Shown: in pieces, positions 17,963 to 28,752 of the stretch
Position numbering within the stretch: position 1 is the first letter of the stretch
How the letters are laid out: the number at the start of each line of letters is the position of its first letter
Assembly: GCF_013391415.1 (NCBI RefSeq)
Contig: NZ_JACAXB010000033.1
Location: 124,001-188,000, forward strand
Direction of reading: 5' to 3'
DNA: 64,000 nucleotides
Origin: Aquitalea sp. LB_tupeE
GTDB taxonomy: Bacteria; Pseudomonadota; Gammaproteobacteria; Burkholderiales; Chromobacteriaceae
The notes under the pieces: generated by a model
Databases searched by the model: none
The model's input: the letters and a program-made list of their open reading frames with translations, nothing else
Told to the model about the DNA's origin: nothing
Translations under genes and position numbers: made by a program

Positions 17963-19492
17963 ATGAAAACCATAACAAGACACAAGCCACTGCTGGCCAT
18001 CAGCCTGGGCCTGCTGCTCAGCCTGCCAGCCAGCGCCGCGGTACTGACCCGCGACAATGGCGCACCCGTCGGCGACAACCAGAATTCGCAAACCGCCGGC
18101 CCCAGCGGCCCGGTATTGCTGCAGGACGTGCAATTGGTGCAGAAGCTGCAACGCTTCGACCGTGAACGTATTCCGGAGCGCGTGGTGCATGCGCGCGGTG
18201 CAGCGGCTTATGGGGTGTTTGAAGCCAGCGCCGATATCAGCGCCCTGTCACGTGCCAAGGTGTTTGCCAAGGGAAGCCAGACCCCGGTATTTGTCCGCTT
18301 CTCCACCGTGATTCACGGCCTGCACTCGCCGGAAACCCTGCGCGACCCGCGTGGTTTTGCCACCAAGTTCTATACCAGCGAGGGCAATTGGGACCTGGTA
18401 GGCAATAACCTGCCGGTGTTCTTTATCCGTGATGCGATGAAGTTTCCCGACATGGTGCACTCTCTGAAACCCGCACCGGACACCAATCTGCAAGACCCGA
18501 ACCGCTTTTTCGACTTCTTCTCGCACCAGCCGGAAGCCACCCACATGCTGACCCGGCTGTACTCGGACTACGGCATCCCCAAGGGCTACCAGTTCATGGA
18601 TGGCAATAGCGTGCACGCCTGGAAGCTGGTGAATGCCGCAGGCAAGTACGTATACGTGAAATTCCACTGGGCCAGCCGTCAGGGGCAGCACAACCTCACC
18701 ATGCAGGAAGCCGCCGCCATCCAGGCGCATGACTTCAACCATGCCAGCCGCAGCCTGATGGACGCCATCAAGCACAAGCAATACCCGCAGTGGGATTTGT
18801 ACATCCAGGTCATGCAGCCGGAGGACATGGCAAAGCTGGATTTCAACCCGCTGGATGCCACCAAAATCTGGCCGGGCATTCCGGAACAGAAAATCGGCAC
18901 CATGACGCTGAACCGCCTGCCGCAAAATGTGTTCCAGGAAACCGAGCAAAGTGCCTTTGCCCCGTCCAATCTGGTGCCAGGCATTGAGCCGTCGGAAGAC
19001 CGCCTGCTGCAAGGCCGCATTTTTGCCTATGCCGACAGCCAGCTGCACCGGGTGGGGACCAATGGCCTGCAACTACCGGTCAACCGTCCGCAAGTGAAGG
19101 TGGAAAACAACAATCAGGACGGTGCCATGAATGACGGCCAGCGTAGCGGCAATGTCAATTATGAGCCCAGCCGTTTCAGCCCGCTGCAACAGGACCCGGC
19201 AGCACGCAGCAGCCAGTTGCCGCTGGGCGGCAGCACCCAGCAGGCGGGTATTGGCAAAACGCAGAACTTCCGCCAGGCCGGTGAGTTCTATCGCAGCCTG
19301 AGCAAGCAGGACCAGGCCCGGTTGATTGCCAATCTGGCCGCCGACCTGGGTCAGGTGCGTAACGAGACCACCCGTTACACCATGCTGTCCTATTTCTACA
19401 AGGCTGACAGCGGCTATGGCCAGGCCATCAGCAAGGCGCTGAATGCCAATGTGGCTGAAGTGGCCCGGCTGGCCAAAGCCTTGCAGGACTGA
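17963..19492 (+). CDS. exported haem catalase
   Basis: 509 residues from ATG 17963, which has AGGA 8 bases upstream; a GTG one codon earlier is less well placed. The N-terminus is a Sec signal (LLAISLGLLLSLPASAA), so the enzyme acts in the periplasm. Catalase core motifs are present: active-site His region VVHARGAAAYGVFE, RFSTVIHG, the distal Asn region VGNNLPVFFIRD, and the proximal haem Tyr motif RIFAYADSQLHR. It disproportionates hydrogen peroxide. The length fits small-subunit (clade 3) catalases; periplasmic members of this clade are known in Pseudomonas (KatB) and others. An AraC-type regulator follows 55 bases downstream. Confidence 0.93.
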   Translation: MKTITRHKPLLAISLGLLLSLPASAAVLTRDNGAPVGDNQNSQTAGPSGPVLLQDVQLVQKLQRFDRERIPERVVHARGAAAYGVFEASADISALSRAKVFAKGSQTPVFVRFSTVIHGLHSPETLRDPRGFATKFYTSEGNWDLVGNNLPVFFIRDAMKFPDMVHSLKPAPDTNLQDPNRFFDFFSHQPEATHMLTRLYSDYGIPKGYQFMDGNSVHAWKLVNAAGKYVYVKFHWASRQGQHNLTMQEAAAIQAHDFNHASRSLMDAIKHKQYPQWDLYIQVMQPEDMAKLDFNPLDATKIWPGIPEQKIGTMTLNRLPQNVFQETEQSAFAPSNLVPGIEPSEDRLLQGRIFAYADSQLHRVGTNGLQLPVNRPQVKVENNNQDGAMNDGQRSGNVNYEPSRFSPLQQDPAARSSQLPLGGSTQQAGIGKTQNFRQAGEFYRSLSKQDQARLIANLAADLGQVRNETTRYTMLSYFYKADSGYGQAISKALNANVAEVARLAKALQD

Positions 19493-19547
19493 AACGCGCC
19501 AGCACAAGCAACTGGCAGCCGACGCATGACATCGCTATAGTCGCTGC

Positions 19548-20303
19548 ATGATTCTGCTGCGCACCCCGCTGCTGGAGCTGGCCCGCATCACGGCCAGTGC
19601 CAGCGGCTTTCCCCGCCACACCCATGACGAATACGTCATCAGCGCCAACCTCGGAGGGCAGGAGCAAGTGTGGCTGGAAGGCGAAAGCTTTGTCGTCAGC
19701 CCCGACATGCTCACCATTTACCCGCCGCAGGCGGTGCAATCCAGCCACAGCCTGAGCGATGCAGGCTGGGACTGCCTGTCGCTGTATGTCGACCCGGCAG
19801 CCTTCGGCCAGCTGTTTGACTGCCCGCAGCCTGATTTACCCAGCCATCTGCAACAGCCCGTCTTTGCCGACCAAATCAAGCACATTGCCAGACTGGATAG
19901 CAGTCTGCGCGAAGAGGCCGTCGTGCAGTTGCTACAAGGCCTGCTGGATATGCGCGCCGCCACACGCCCCAGGCCCGACAGCGGCAGCAGCCAGCTGGTA
20001 CAGCATTTGCGCCAGCGATTGCTGGATGACTTGTCCGTTGCCACGCACCTGCAACAATTGGCCGATGAGGCAGGCGTGACAGCCGCCCACCTGGTACGCC
20101 GCTTCCAGCAGGCCACCGGCCTGCCACCGCTGGCCTGGCAGATGCAGCAGCGCATGGCACTGGCACGGCGCCTGCTGCGCACCGGACAGCCCATCATCGA
20201 AGTGGCACTGGCCACCGGCTTTGCCGATCAGGCCCATTTCAGCAAGGCTTTCAGCCGCTTTTGCGGCATGTCACCCGGCCGCTACCGCCAGATCAATTTT
20301 TGA
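19548..20303 (+). CDS. AraC-family transcriptional regulator
   Basis: 251 residues. The N-terminal cupin-like AraC binding domain (about 1-140, with FPRHTHDEYVISANL) precedes a two-helix-turn-helix AraC DNA-binding domain (about 150-250, LQQLADEAGVTAAHLVRRF and EVALATGFADQAHFSKAF). This layout is typical of regulators next to LysE-type exporters, and a LysE-family gene lies directly downstream behind a terminator. It may control that exporter or the catalase; no operator was identified. Confidence 0.9.
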   Translation: MILLRTPLLELARITASASGFPRHTHDEYVISANLGGQEQVWLEGESFVVSPDMLTIYPPQAVQSSHSLSDAGWDCLSLYVDPAAFGQLFDCPQPDLPSHLQQPVFADQIKHIARLDSSLREEAVVQLLQGLLDMRAATRPRPDSGSSQLVQHLRQRLLDDLSVATHLQQLADEAGVTAAHLVRRFQQATGLPPLAWQMQQRMALARRLLRTGQPIIEVALATGFADQAHFSKAFSRFCGMSPGRYRQINF

Positions 20304-20320
20304 CAAGACGCCAGCCGGAC

Positions 20321-20347
20321 GGCCCCGTATCATCGGGGCTGTTTTTT
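20321..20347 (+). terminator. intrinsic terminator after the AraC gene
   Basis: GCCCCG (20322-20327) and CGGGGC (20334-20339) form a GC-rich stem followed by TGTTTTTT. It separates the regulator from the LysE-family gene, whose RBS (GGA) begins only about 10 bases later. Confidence 0.75.
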
Positions 20348-20368
20348 ATTTCGTACGGATTTGTCGTC

Positions 20369-21019
20369 ATGCTGGCCATTGCCACCAAGGGTTTTTTGCT
20401 CTCTATCTCGCTGTGCCTGGACATTGGCATCGTCAATGCCGCACTGATCAACACCGGCCTGCGCAAGGGACTGCGCCCGGCCTTGCTGATGGGGCTGGGC
20501 TCCTGTTTTGGTGACTTGTTGTATGCGCTGCTGTCCTTGCTGGGCATGTCGCTGCTGTTCAGCTTCACCCCGGTGCGCTGGGTGATGTGGCTGGGTGGTG
20601 GTGCGGTATTGCTGTGGCTGGCCTGGAAAATGACGCGCGCCGCCTGGCGGGAATTCCATCAGCCCAGCAGTCATGCCGCAGGACAGGCGGAAGACGGCAC
20701 GCCGCGCAGTAGTCAGGCCGAGTTCTGGCGCGGCCTGTTGATGGCGCTGGCTTCCCCCTCCTCCTTGCTGTGGTTTGCTGCGGTTGGCGGCAGCATCATC
20801 GCCCAGTCCACCGACGGTAGCTCGCTGTCGGCCAGTGTGTTCCTCAGCGGCTTTTTCCTGGGTGGCGTGGTGTGGTCGTCTTTCCTGGCCTGGCTGGCCA
20901 GTCACGGCCAGAAGCTGGTCGGCCACCGCTTGCTGCTGTACTGCAATGCCGCATCGGCAGCGCTGTTTGCCTATCTGGCCTTGGGTGTCATCGTCAACGG
21001 CTATCAGACCTTGCTATAA
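20369..21019 (+). CDS. LysE/RhtB-family exporter
   Basis: 216 residues from ATG 20369 (GGA 9 bases upstream). An in-frame extension back to 20261 would overlap the AraC gene and cross its terminator, so it is rejected. Five or six hydrophobic segments and the N-terminal pattern LCLDIGIVNAALINTGLRKG match the LysE superfamily of amino-acid and small-metabolite exporters. A hydrophilic loop (HQPSSHAAGQAEDGTPRSSQ) separates the halves. Substrate unknown. The neighbouring AraC regulator is the usual partner for this family. Confidence 0.85.
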   Translation: MLAIATKGFLLSISLCLDIGIVNAALINTGLRKGLRPALLMGLGSCFGDLLYALLSLLGMSLLFSFTPVRWVMWLGGGAVLLWLAWKMTRAAWREFHQPSSHAAGQAEDGTPRSSQAEFWRGLLMALASPSSLLWFAAVGGSIIAQSTDGSSLSASVFLSGFFLGGVVWSSFLAWLASHGQKLVGHRLLLYCNAASAALFAYLALGVIVNGYQTLL

Positions 21020-21051
21020 CAAAGCCATCGTCATCATCGAAAGTCCCTGCC

Positions 21052-21849
21052 ATGTTGCGACTGCTACGCCTGCTGCTCTTGCCCCTGCTACTGCTGAACG
21101 CCTCTGCGCTGGCAGCCGGTTCAGGCCCGCTTGTGGGTGTGGTGCTGATGCACGGCAAGGGCGGCAGCCCGGAAAAGCATGTCACCGGGCTGGCCAATGC
21201 GCTGCGGCAACAAGGCGTGCTGGTGGCCAATCTGGAAATGCCATGGTCCGGCCGACGCGAATACGATGCCGATGTCGCCAGCGCGGTGGCGCAGGTGAAT
21301 GCTGCACTTGAGACTCTGCGCCAACAGGGTGCGCGCAAGCTGGTGGTGGCTGGTCATAGTCAGGGTGGTCTGTTTGCGCTGTATCTGGCCGGGCGGCTGC
21401 ACGTGGATGGCGTGATTGCCATTGCGCCGGGCAGCAATGTGGGTGCGGGCTTGCTGCACGACCGGCTGGATGACACGGTAGCCAGTGCCCGCACGCTGCT
21501 GGCAGCAGGCCATGGTGAGGAAAAAACCCGGCTGGCCGACTTTGAGGGCAGCAAGGGGCTGTACCCGGTCATCACCACACCGCGCATTTATCTGGACTGG
21601 TTCGACCCGGACGGTGCCATGAACCAGAGCAAGGCCGTGCAGCAAGTGCAGGCCGGCGTACCGGTGCTGTATATCTCGCCAGACGGCGACTACCCGGCCT
21701 TGCAGCGTGTGCGGCAAAGCATGTTCAATGCCCTGCCCGCCAACCCGGCCAGCCAGCTGCTGGTTCCGTCAGGCAGTCATCTGGAAGCGCCAGGCGCTTC
21801 CATCCCCGGCATTCTCGCCTGGCTGGACCGTATCACCAGCGCGGACTGA
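21052..21849 (+). CDS. exported alpha/beta hydrolase
   Basis: 265 residues with a signal peptide (LLLPLLLLNASALAAG). Alpha/beta-hydrolase features: VVLMHGKGGSPEKHV as oxyanion-hole strand, nucleophile GHSQGG, and a late His (SGSHLEAPG). The acting compartment is the periplasm. It belongs with dienelactone-hydrolase/DUF3530-like esterases, but no specific substrate can be assigned. It starts 33 bases after the LysE-family gene and may be cotranscribed. Confidence 0.8.
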   Translation: MLRLLRLLLLPLLLLNASALAAGSGPLVGVVLMHGKGGSPEKHVTGLANALRQQGVLVANLEMPWSGRREYDADVASAVAQVNAALETLRQQGARKLVVAGHSQGGLFALYLAGRLHVDGVIAIAPGSNVGAGLLHDRLDDTVASARTLLAAGHGEEKTRLADFEGSKGLYPVITTPRIYLDWFDPDGAMNQSKAVQQVQAGVPVLYISPDGDYPALQRVRQSMFNALPANPASQLLVPSGSHLEAPGASIPGILAWLDRITSAD

Positions 21850-21852
21850 GGC

Positions 21853-24800
21853 TCAACCACCACTGACCGACAGCGCCGACAGGCCGACACCACCGGCACG
21901 TGCCACGCGGATTTGCACCGCAATCCTTTCCTTCATGCCTTCCACGTGGCTGATCACGCCTATCATCTTGCCGCTGGCGTTCAGGCTATCCAGCGCATCC
22001 AGCGCGATTTCCAGCGTTTCGGCATCCAGCGTGCCAAAGCCCTCATCCAGAAACAGCGAGTCGATGGAGGTTTTGTGGCTGACCAGGTCGGACAATGCCA
22101 GCGCCAATGCCAGACTCACCAGAAAACTCTCGCCGCCGGACAGGGTACGCGTGTCGCGGCTGACATCGGCCTGCCAGCTGTCGACGATTTCCAGCTCCAG
22201 TTCGCCCTCAGCCTTGCGGCGCAGCTGATAGCGCCCATGCAGGCGCGCCAGCTGGCGATTAGCCAGATACACCAGATGATCCAGCGTCAGGCCCTGGGCA
22301 AAGCGGCGGAACTTGTCGCCCTTGGCCGAGCCGATCAGGCCATCCAGCCGTTGCCACAGCTCGCAGTCCTGTTGTTGTTGACTGATTTGCGCCAGCAGGC
22401 CCTGCAAACCGGCCCGGCGCGCGCTATCGCCGTCAAGCAAGGCTTGCAGCGCACCAGCTTGACCACTCAGTTGCTGTCGCTCGGCATCCAGCACTGTCAG
22501 CTGTGCTTCCAGTTCTTCCCCCGTCAACGAGGTGAGAGGGGTGGCCGCCAATGCCTGCCATTGAGCCTGCGCCGCTTGCAGCAAGGCTTCGGCTTGTTGC
22601 ACCGCCTTGTCCTGCTGCTGTTGCAGGGTTAGCAAGGCGGTGCGTTGTTCGGCGGACAGGCAGGCATTGATAAAGTCTGCCTCGCTGCCAAAGCGGCTGT
22701 GCTGCAAGGCCTGCTGCCACTGGCTGGCATCCTGTTGCAGTTGCAGCTGTTGTTCGGTCAGATCCTGCTGCAATTGCCGGCACTGCCCCTGACGTTGCGC
22801 CAGAGTGGCGGCCAATGCCGTGCGTTGTTGCAGGCAGTGTTCCAGTGCTGCCGCCAGGTCGGCCTGCTGCGCTGGCGCGCTCATGGCAGGCAGTTCCAGT
22901 TGCTGCCACCACTGTTGCCAGTATTGCTGTTGGGTCTGGGCCTGATTGTGCTGCTCTTCCAGCCGGGCCAGTTGCTGCTCCAGCTGCTGCATGTCGCTCT
23001 GCTGCTGTTGCCAGTGCTGCCATTGCTGCTGAAGCGCTTCCAGCCAGGCATCGACATGCTCTGGCATGGCATGGCCAGCATCGGCCAGGGCTAGTTGCAA
23101 CTGCTGCTGCAAGGCAAGGTGCTGGCGCTGCAGTTCTGCCAGCGCAGATTCGGCCTGTTTGCATTGCTGCTGCAAGCTGTGCGACGTCTGTTGCTGCAAT
23201 GTCAGTTCGGCCTGGGCCGCCTGGTATTGCTGCTGGCACTGCTGGCTATCTTGTACCGCCAGTTGCCAGCGCAAGGCGGCGGCCTCGGCTTGTTGCATGG
23301 CTTGCTCGGCCTGTTGCAGCTGCTGCATCGCCTGTGCCACACCGGCGTGCAGACGGACTGGCTGTTGCCAGTCAGTTGCCAGCAAGGCCAGCGGCGCGGC
23401 CAGTGTCTGCCAGTGCTGCACTGCCTGCTGCTGCCGTTCTTGCTGTGCCTGCCATTGCTGCTGCAAGCCAGCCAGTTGCTGCTGGGCGGTACTCAGTCGC
23501 AAATTGGCCTGATGCCCTTCCGCCTGCACTGCTTCCAGCCGGGTCTGGATTTCCGTCACGCCCTGCCTGGCTGCCGAAGCATCTGCCGCATGGTAACGCT
23601 CCACCAGCGGGTGCTGTTCCGAACCGCACAGGGGGCAAGGCTGGCCGGGCTGCAGCTGGGCGCGCTGGGCTTCCAGCCCCTGAATGCGCAATTCCATTTC
23701 CAGCAGGCGCTGGCGATCGCCCAGTTGCTCCTGTAACTGACGGTATTGCGCGCGCAATGCCTGCAGGGTCTGCTCGTACTCCGGCAGCAGCGCCTGTTTG
23801 CCAGCCATGTCCTGTGCCAGCGTGGCGATTTCCTGTGCACCCTGTTGCAATTGAACTGCCAGTTGCTCTGCCTGCTGCCAGTCTTGCAGGGCCTGCCCGG
23901 CCTGTTGCCAGTGCTGGCGCAGTGCCGGCAGGTCTGCCGCCCGCTCTGCCGCTGCCGCCGCCTCGGCCTGCATGGCAGCCTGCGCACTGGCTTTGGCTTG
24001 TTCGCAATGTTGTTGCTGCAGGTCAATTTTCTGCCGCTGGCCGCTCAGGGCCTCTTGCAGCTGGCTATAGTCATGTCCGGCCAGTGCCACGCGCTGTTGC
24101 AACTGGCCAAGATGGGCAAACTGGCTGCGCCACAAGGGTAGCTGGTTGCCCAGGCTGGCCATCTGAGGTGCCGACTGTTGCTGGGCCTGCCATTGCTGCC
24201 AGCGCAAGCGGCCTTGTTGCAGCTTTTGCTGCAGGTTGTCTACCAGTGCGCTGGCATGACACAAACCTTCCCAGTTCACTTGCTGCCATTGCCGCTCATC
24301 CTGCTGCAAAGCCGCTTCCTGGGCGTGCAGGCTGGCTTGGATTTGTACAAGGCGCTGCTGACGGTTCTGCCACTGCTGGTAAAGCGGCTGAATCTGCTGG
24401 GCGGCTTCGCCATCTGCCAATTGTTGACGCTGTCCGGCTGCTGCCTGCTGCGCCTGGCGGGCGCTATCCAGCTGCTGACTGGCACTGACTTGCTGTTGCG
24501 CCAGTTGGGCTAGTTGACGACGCCAGTCCAGTGCCTGTACCAGGCTTTGTTGCTGTACAGCCAGTTGCTGCTGTTGTTGCTGTGCGTCTGTCAGTTGTTG
24601 CTGCATGGTGTTGCGCTCGGCATCATCCAGCAGATCGACCGCACCGGCCTGAGTCTGCAATTGTTGCAGGGCCTGGCGGCTGTCCCTTGCCTGTTCGAAC
24701 ACGCGGCGCGACAGCTCGCCGTACAGTTCGGTGCCGGTCAGTTCTTCCAGCAATTCGGCCCGCTCATTCGGGCTGGCATTGAGAAAAGCAGCAAAACCAC

Positions 24801-25263
24801 CCTGTGCCAGCAACATGGATTTGGTAAAGCGGGCGAAATCCAGCCCGGTAATGGCGGCAATCCGTTTGAGCTTTTCGTTGCTGTGGGTAGTGATGATGGT
24901 GCCATCGGCCTCGGCCAGTTCCACCCGTGCTGCCTGCAACGCACCATCGGCCTTGTCGCGAGCGCGGCGCTGGCTCCAGAACGCACGGTAGGCCTTGCCC
25001 TTGACCTCGAACTCCACCTCGGCCAGACAATCGGCGGTATGGCGGGTCATGATGTCATTGCTGTTGGCCGAGATGGTCTTCAGCCTTGGGGTTTCGTGGT
25101 AAAGCGCCAGGCAGATGGCATCCAGCAAGGTAGATTTGCCCGCACCAGTGGGGCCGGTGATGGCAAACAGGCCGTTGTCGCGGAATGGTGGCCGGGTAAA
25201 GTCGATTTTCCACTCACCTTGCAGCGAGTTGAGGTTTTTCAGCCGCAGGGTACGGATTTTCAT
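21853..25263 (-). CDS. sbcC: exonuclease SbcCD subunit SbcC
   Basis: 1136 residues, slightly longer than E. coli SbcC (1048). The N-terminal half ATPase has Walker [15 protein letters not shown]; a very long coiled coil rich in Gln and Ala is interrupted by a zinc hook ([12 protein letters not shown], CxxC near residue 545); the C-terminal half has signature [18 protein letters not shown] and Walker [12 protein letters not shown]. With SbcD it forms the Mre11-Rad50-like nuclease that cleaves hairpins and processes double-strand ends. It overlaps sbcD by 4 bases. The repetitive CAG/CTG-rich coding produces several long false reading frames on the opposite strand. Confidence 0.96.
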   Translation of the reverse strand: MKIRTLRLKNLNSLQGEWKIDFTRPPFRDNGLFAITGPTGAGKSTLLDAICLALYHETPRLKTISANSNDIMTRHTADCLAEVEFEVKGKAYRAFWSQRRARDKADGALQAARVELAEADGTIITTHSNEKLKRIAAITGLDFARFTKSMLLAQGGFAAFLNASPNERAELLEELTGTELYGELSRRVFEQARDSRQALQQLQTQAGAVDLLDDAERNTMQQQLTDAQQQQQQLAVQQQSLVQALDWRRQLAQLAQQQVSASQQLDSARQAQQAAAGQRQQLADGEAAQQIQPLYQQWQNRQQRLVQIQASLHAQEAALQQDERQWQQVNWEGLCHASALVDNLQQKLQQGRLRWQQWQAQQQSAPQMASLGNQLPLWRSQFAHLGQLQQRVALAGHDYSQLQEALSGQRQKIDLQQQHCEQAKASAQAAMQAEAAAAAERAADLPALRQHWQQAGQALQDWQQAEQLAVQLQQGAQEIATLAQDMAGKQALLPEYEQTLQALRAQYRQLQEQLGDRQRLLEMELRIQGLEAQRAQLQPGQPCPLCGSEQHPLVERYHAADASAARQGVTEIQTRLEAVQAEGHQANLRLSTAQQQLAGLQQQWQAQQERQQQAVQHWQTLAAPLALLATDWQQPVRLHAGVAQAMQQLQQAEQAMQQAEAAALRWQLAVQDSQQCQQQYQAAQAELTLQQQTSHSLQQQCKQAESALAELQRQHLALQQQLQLALADAGHAMPEHVDAWLEALQQQWQHWQQQQSDMQQLEQQLARLEEQHNQAQTQQQYWQQWWQQLELPAMSAPAQQADLAAALEHCLQQRTALAATLAQRQGQCRQLQQDLTEQQLQLQQDASQWQQALQHSRFGSEADFINACLSAEQRTALLTLQQQQDKAVQQAEALLQAAQAQWQALAATPLTSLTGEELEAQLTVLDAERQQLSGQAGALQALLDGDSARRAGLQGLLAQISQQQQDCELWQRLDGLIGSAKGDKFRRFAQGLTLDHLVYLANRQLARLHGRYQLRRKAEGELELEIVDSWQADVSRDTRTLSGGESFLVSLALALALSDLVSHKTSIDSLFLDEGFGTLDAETLEIALDALDSLNASGKMIGVISHVEGMKERIAVQIRVARAGGVGLSALSVSGG

Positions 25264-26477
25264 GCCTGCTCCTCCTGCACCTGTTGCAACACTTGCCGAT
25301 AGCGCTGGCGCAATGCCTCGGCCAGTGGCGCTTCCAGCGCTTCCAGCTGCAAGCGGCGTTCAAACACTTCCTGCGGGCTCAGTTCGTCCAGCGTGCTGCG
25401 TTCGGATTGCAAGTTGACGGTCTGCTGGCTGCGGGCTCGGCGCAGGCGCAGCAGCTCGGCAGGCTGTCCGTCCAGCATGGCCTGGATACGGCCTTGCAGG
25501 TCGGACAGGTAATCGTCCCCTTCTACCGTGATTTCCAGCCATAAATGCTGACCGGCAGTCAGCCCGGCCAAGGCTTGCGGTATGGCCTGCTGCAACTGCG
25601 CCAGCGTGCCACGCAGGCTGGCCAGCGGCTGGAAACATGGCACCGGCAGCTCGGTGATAGCAAGCCCTGCCGGGGCAGCGGTTTCTATCAGCAGCATTTG
25701 CTTGGCCTGACCCAGCTCATCAAAACTCAATGGCAAGGGCGAGCCGCTGTAACGGATATGTGCATGACCACCCACCCGTTGCGGGCGGTGTATATGGCCC
25801 AGCGCGATATAGTCGAACGGCGGGAAGGCATTGGTGGGGAAGGCATCCAGCGCGCCAACATAGATGTCGCGCACCGACTCGCTACTGCTGGCCCCCACGG
25901 TGGTGAGGTGACCGCTCGCAAGAATGGGCAGTTGCAGATTCAGGGCTTCACAGTGCTCACGGGCCAACTGATACAGGGCCTGATAATGCGCGGCAATGGC
26001 TTGCTGCAGGCCTAGCTGTTTTTCCTCGGCACTCTGGCCGGCCTGGCTTTGCAATACATCACGGGCACGAATGAAGGGCACGGCGCACAGCAGCGCAGCA
26101 GGATGGCCAGCAGCATCGTGCAGGGTGATCAGCTGGCGTGACAGGTCCTCCTGCACGGCCGGAATAACGGTACAGCCCAGATAAGCCAGCAAGGGGCGGC
26201 TTTCTTCCAGGGTAGCCACCGAGTCGTGATTGCCGCCCAGCAAGATCAGCTGGCACCGGGCATCATGCAAGCGCACCACCAGCTGGTTGTAGAGTTCGCG
26301 CGCATAACTGGGCGGTGCGCCGGTGTCGAAAATATCACCGGCCAGCAGTACCGCGTCTACAGCCTGCGCCTGCACTTGCTGCAACAGCCAGTCAATCAGC
26401 GCCTGATGTTCGGCCTGACGGCTACGCCCCATGAAATGCTGGCCCAGATGCCAGTCCGAAGTGTGAAGAATGCGCAT
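25260..26477 (-). CDS. sbcD: exonuclease SbcCD subunit SbcD
   Basis: 405 residues. Calcineurin-like phosphoesterase motifs in order: [26 protein letters not shown] and GHIHRPQ, with the C-terminal SbcD capping domain. It is the Mn-dependent nuclease partner of SbcC, encoded just upstream in the same operon with an ATGA overlap. Confidence 0.96.
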   Translation of the reverse strand: MRILHTSDWHLGQHFMGRSRQAEHQALIDWLLQQVQAQAVDAVLLAGDIFDTGAPPSYARELYNQLVVRLHDARCQLILLGGNHDSVATLEESRPLLAYLGCTVIPAVQEDLSRQLITLHDAAGHPAALLCAVPFIRARDVLQSQAGQSAEEKQLGLQQAIAAHYQALYQLAREHCEALNLQLPILASGHLTTVGASSSESVRDIYVGALDAFPTNAFPPFDYIALGHIHRPQRVGGHAHIRYSGSPLPLSFDELGQAKQMLLIETAAPAGLAITELPVPCFQPLASLRGTLAQLQQAIPQALAGLTAGQHLWLEITVEGDDYLSDLQGRIQAMLDGQPAELLRLRRARSQQTVNLQSERSTLDELSPQEVFERRLQLEALEAPLAEALRQRYRQVLQQVQEEQA

Positions 26478-26511
26478 GCCATCGCTCGTGCTGGAAAACA
26501 GCGCATTCTAG

Positions 26512-26541
26512 CAAGAGCCGCCACATCACGCGCGGCTCTTG
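26512..26541 (-). terminator. hairpin between the YdgA-family gene and sbcD
   Basis: CAAGAGCCGC (26512-26521) pairs with GCGGCTCTTG (26532-26541). It lies just beyond the stop of the upstream YdgA-family gene on the minus strand and before sbcD. No U-tract follows on either strand, so termination strength is uncertain. Confidence 0.4.
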
Positions 26542-26551
26542 TCCTGACTGG

Positions 26552-28018
26552 TCAATTGGCCGGAGCTGGCTCGGGCGCATTTTCCTCGGCCGGGGCTGCT
26601 AGCGGGGCTGCTGGCTGCGGAACCGGCGCGGCTGGACTTGCACCCAACAACCCGGCCATGGATGGCAGCGGGTGTCCATTGAGCACGGCGCCATCCCGGT
26701 TGAAGCTGAAATCGGCACTCAAGCGCTGGCCGTTATCACTCAGCCACCCCTGTTGCACTGCGCTAGTGATGCCGGTTTCCATCATTTGTGCGGCCTGGGC
26801 GGTGTCGGCACCACCGGCGGCTTGCGCAGTCATGTCATTGAGCAGTCCGCGATCCAGCTGCATGGCAGCCCTGCCGCTCAGACGGTCGCGCAGCAGTGGC
26901 AGAATGCTTTGCACGGTCTGCACACCTGTCGGCATGCCATTGCCGTCAAAGCGCAGCTCCAGACTGCCATGCAGTCCGCCCTTGTCGGTCTGGAAACCAA
27001 ACTGGTCAATCCGGAAGGCAGGCGAACTAGCCAGCAGGCTGCTGGCACTGTCCAGCAGCGCCTGTGCGCTGGCCTGCTGCATGGCTAGCGCATCTGCATT
27101 GCCCGGATTGGCATACAGCTGATTGGCCTTGCTCTGCCAGTCGGCATAGCCCTGTTTGTTGATGTTGGCATAAGAGAAGTCCATCCGGGCATCCTTGATG
27201 GCAAAGGCATGGTTGATCGGCCCCAACTGCCCTTTTTCCGCCCGGCTGTGGTAGAGCATGTCTACCAGGCTGCCCTTGTCCTGCATGGCGGCATCCAGTG
27301 ACAAGCCATTCAGCCGCAATACCGAATTGTTGTCGACCAGCAGCTCCATGGACTCCAGCTTTTGCTGCGCATCCATCTGCCAGTTGTCCTTGACCGATGC
27401 CATGGCCGCCTGATGCCCACCCGCCTGCAAATTACCCAGCACCAGTTGCAGCACACCACCCGCACCAGCGGGCAATGCCGCGCGCAGGGTGGCGCCAGCC
27501 ATGTTCAGCTTGTACTGCATGGGCTTGCCATCTTCGGTCTGGATGGTGGCCAGCAGCTTGCGCACATCCAGTGCATTGCCATCCGGGCTGGCCCAATGCA
27601 GCTCATCCGCCTTGAGCGTGGTGTCCGTGCGACCCCAGAAAGTTTTGATGCTCCACGCCTCGATGGGCAGAGGATTGCCACTGCCATTGCCGCTGGCATC
27701 CAGCGGGGTGATGGTGTAGTCGGTACGCTCCCAGCGCTGCAGCGGGATGGCGAATTGGTTTACCTTGTAATCCACGGCAAACCGCAGAACCTGGCCAGCC
27801 AGGGGCAGGCTGTAGCTCACGCGGGCACTGGAGCCAAACCAGCCACGGTCGTAATGATCCACCTTGACTGTCCATGGCATCAGTTTGTTTTGCTGCAAGC
27901 TGTCTATATCATTCCGGATCTTGTCTTCCGTGCGCACACCCACAATACCGGGCAGCACCAGTACCCAGCCAAGGATGAGGCCTGCAGTCGTCAGTGCCGC
28001 CAGTTTTGTTGTTTTCAT
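26552..28018 (-). CDS. YdgA/DUF945-family exported protein
   Basis: 488 residues from ATG 28018, which has an AAGGGAA ribosome site 6 bases upstream; a longer frame to 28063 lacks one. An N-terminal hydrophobic segment (LAALTTAGLILGWVLVLPGIVG) anchors or exports it. The body matches the YdgA (DUF945) family: large beta-rich periplasmic proteins of unknown function that resemble AsmA-like lipid-transport proteins in layout. The C-terminus is Pro/Ala-rich and disordered (APAAPVPQPAAPLAAPAEEN). Monocistronic. Confidence 0.82.
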   Translation of the reverse strand: MKTTKLAALTTAGLILGWVLVLPGIVGVRTEDKIRNDIDSLQQNKLMPWTVKVDHYDRGWFGSSARVSYSLPLAGQVLRFAVDYKVNQFAIPLQRWERTDYTITPLDASGNGSGNPLPIEAWSIKTFWGRTDTTLKADELHWASPDGNALDVRKLLATIQTEDGKPMQYKLNMAGATLRAALPAGAGGVLQLVLGNLQAGGHQAAMASVKDNWQMDAQQKLESMELLVDNNSVLRLNGLSLDAAMQDKGSLVDMLYHSRAEKGQLGPINHAFAIKDARMDFSYANINKQGYADWQSKANQLYANPGNADALAMQQASAQALLDSASSLLASSPAFRIDQFGFQTDKGGLHGSLELRFDGNGMPTGVQTVQSILPLLRDRLSGRAAMQLDRGLLNDMTAQAAGGADTAQAAQMMETGITSAVQQGWLSDNGQRLSADFSFNRDGAVLNGHPLPSMAGLLGASPAAPVPQPAAPLAAPAEENAPEPAPAN

Positions 28019-28200
28019 CTGTTTCCCTTCATGCTTTGACTTGTTATCCAACGCACTAAACATGCATAAAGAATAGTAAACAATTTAAAAAACAGGCAGC
28101 ACAATGAAGAATTAATGATTAATGACAAATCAGCAACGGCTACCAGGCTCTGAACACGAGCCGGCTGCCAGTCCGCACCAAGTAAACCGGAAACCACCCC

Positions 28201-28752
28201 ATGAAGCCCGCTCGCCGCGTGATTTGCCTTGGCTTGCTCATTCTGAGCTTCAACACAGCCGCCGATACCACCCAGACAGCCAGCATGGCGACCGAAGTTG
28301 CATTCGCCCCGGACCCATCCGCCCTGCAACTGGTGCTCAAGGGCATAAGCCAGGCCAGGCGCTCCATCCATCTGGCCGCCTATGTCTTTACCAGCAAACC
28401 CGTGGCCACCGCCTTGCTGGAGGCACGCCAACGCGGCGTGGAAGTAGCCGTGGTGGCCGACATGCAGGAAAGCCAGCGCCAGTACAGCGCCAGCCGCTTT
28501 CTGGCTAATCAGCAACTGCCGGTACGGCTAAATGGCAAATACGCCATACTCCATGACAAATTCATGATCATCGACCAGCAGCATGTACAGACCGGCAGTT
28601 TCAATTACACCGCAGCCGCCGCCAGCAAGAATGCAGAGAATGTGTTGATCATCTGGAATGCACCGGCACTGGCCGCACGTTACGAAGCGCAGTGGCAACG
28701 CTTGTGGCAGGAAGGAGAACCATTGACCGCTGCCGACCCCGCGCCGCGCTAA
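28201..28752 (+). CDS. Nuc-like phospholipase D family protein, exported
   Basis: 183 residues with a signal peptide (VICLGLLILSFNTAADT). A single HKD motif is present (HDKFMIIDQQHVQTGSFNYT), as in the Nuc endonucleases and bacterial PLD-like hydrolases that work as dimers with one motif per subunit. Likely a periplasmic or secreted phosphodiesterase/nuclease. The stop overlaps that of the convergent isochorismatase-fold gene (28749-28752). Confidence 0.85.
   Translation: MKPARRVICLGLLILSFNTAADTTQTASMATEVAFAPDPSALQLVLKGISQARRSIHLAAYVFTSKPVATALLEARQRGVEVAVVADMQESQRQYSASRFLANQQLPVRLNGKYAILHDKFMIIDQQHVQTGSFNYTAAAASKNAENVLIIWNAPALAARYEAQWQRLWQEGEPLTAADPAPR

Noticed and set aside
22815-24488. 557-codon open frame on the plus strand
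   Set aside because: It is antisense to the Gln-rich coiled coil of sbcC; the repetitive CTG/CAG coding keeps the other frames open. The translation is Ala/Pro/Arg-rich with no domain.
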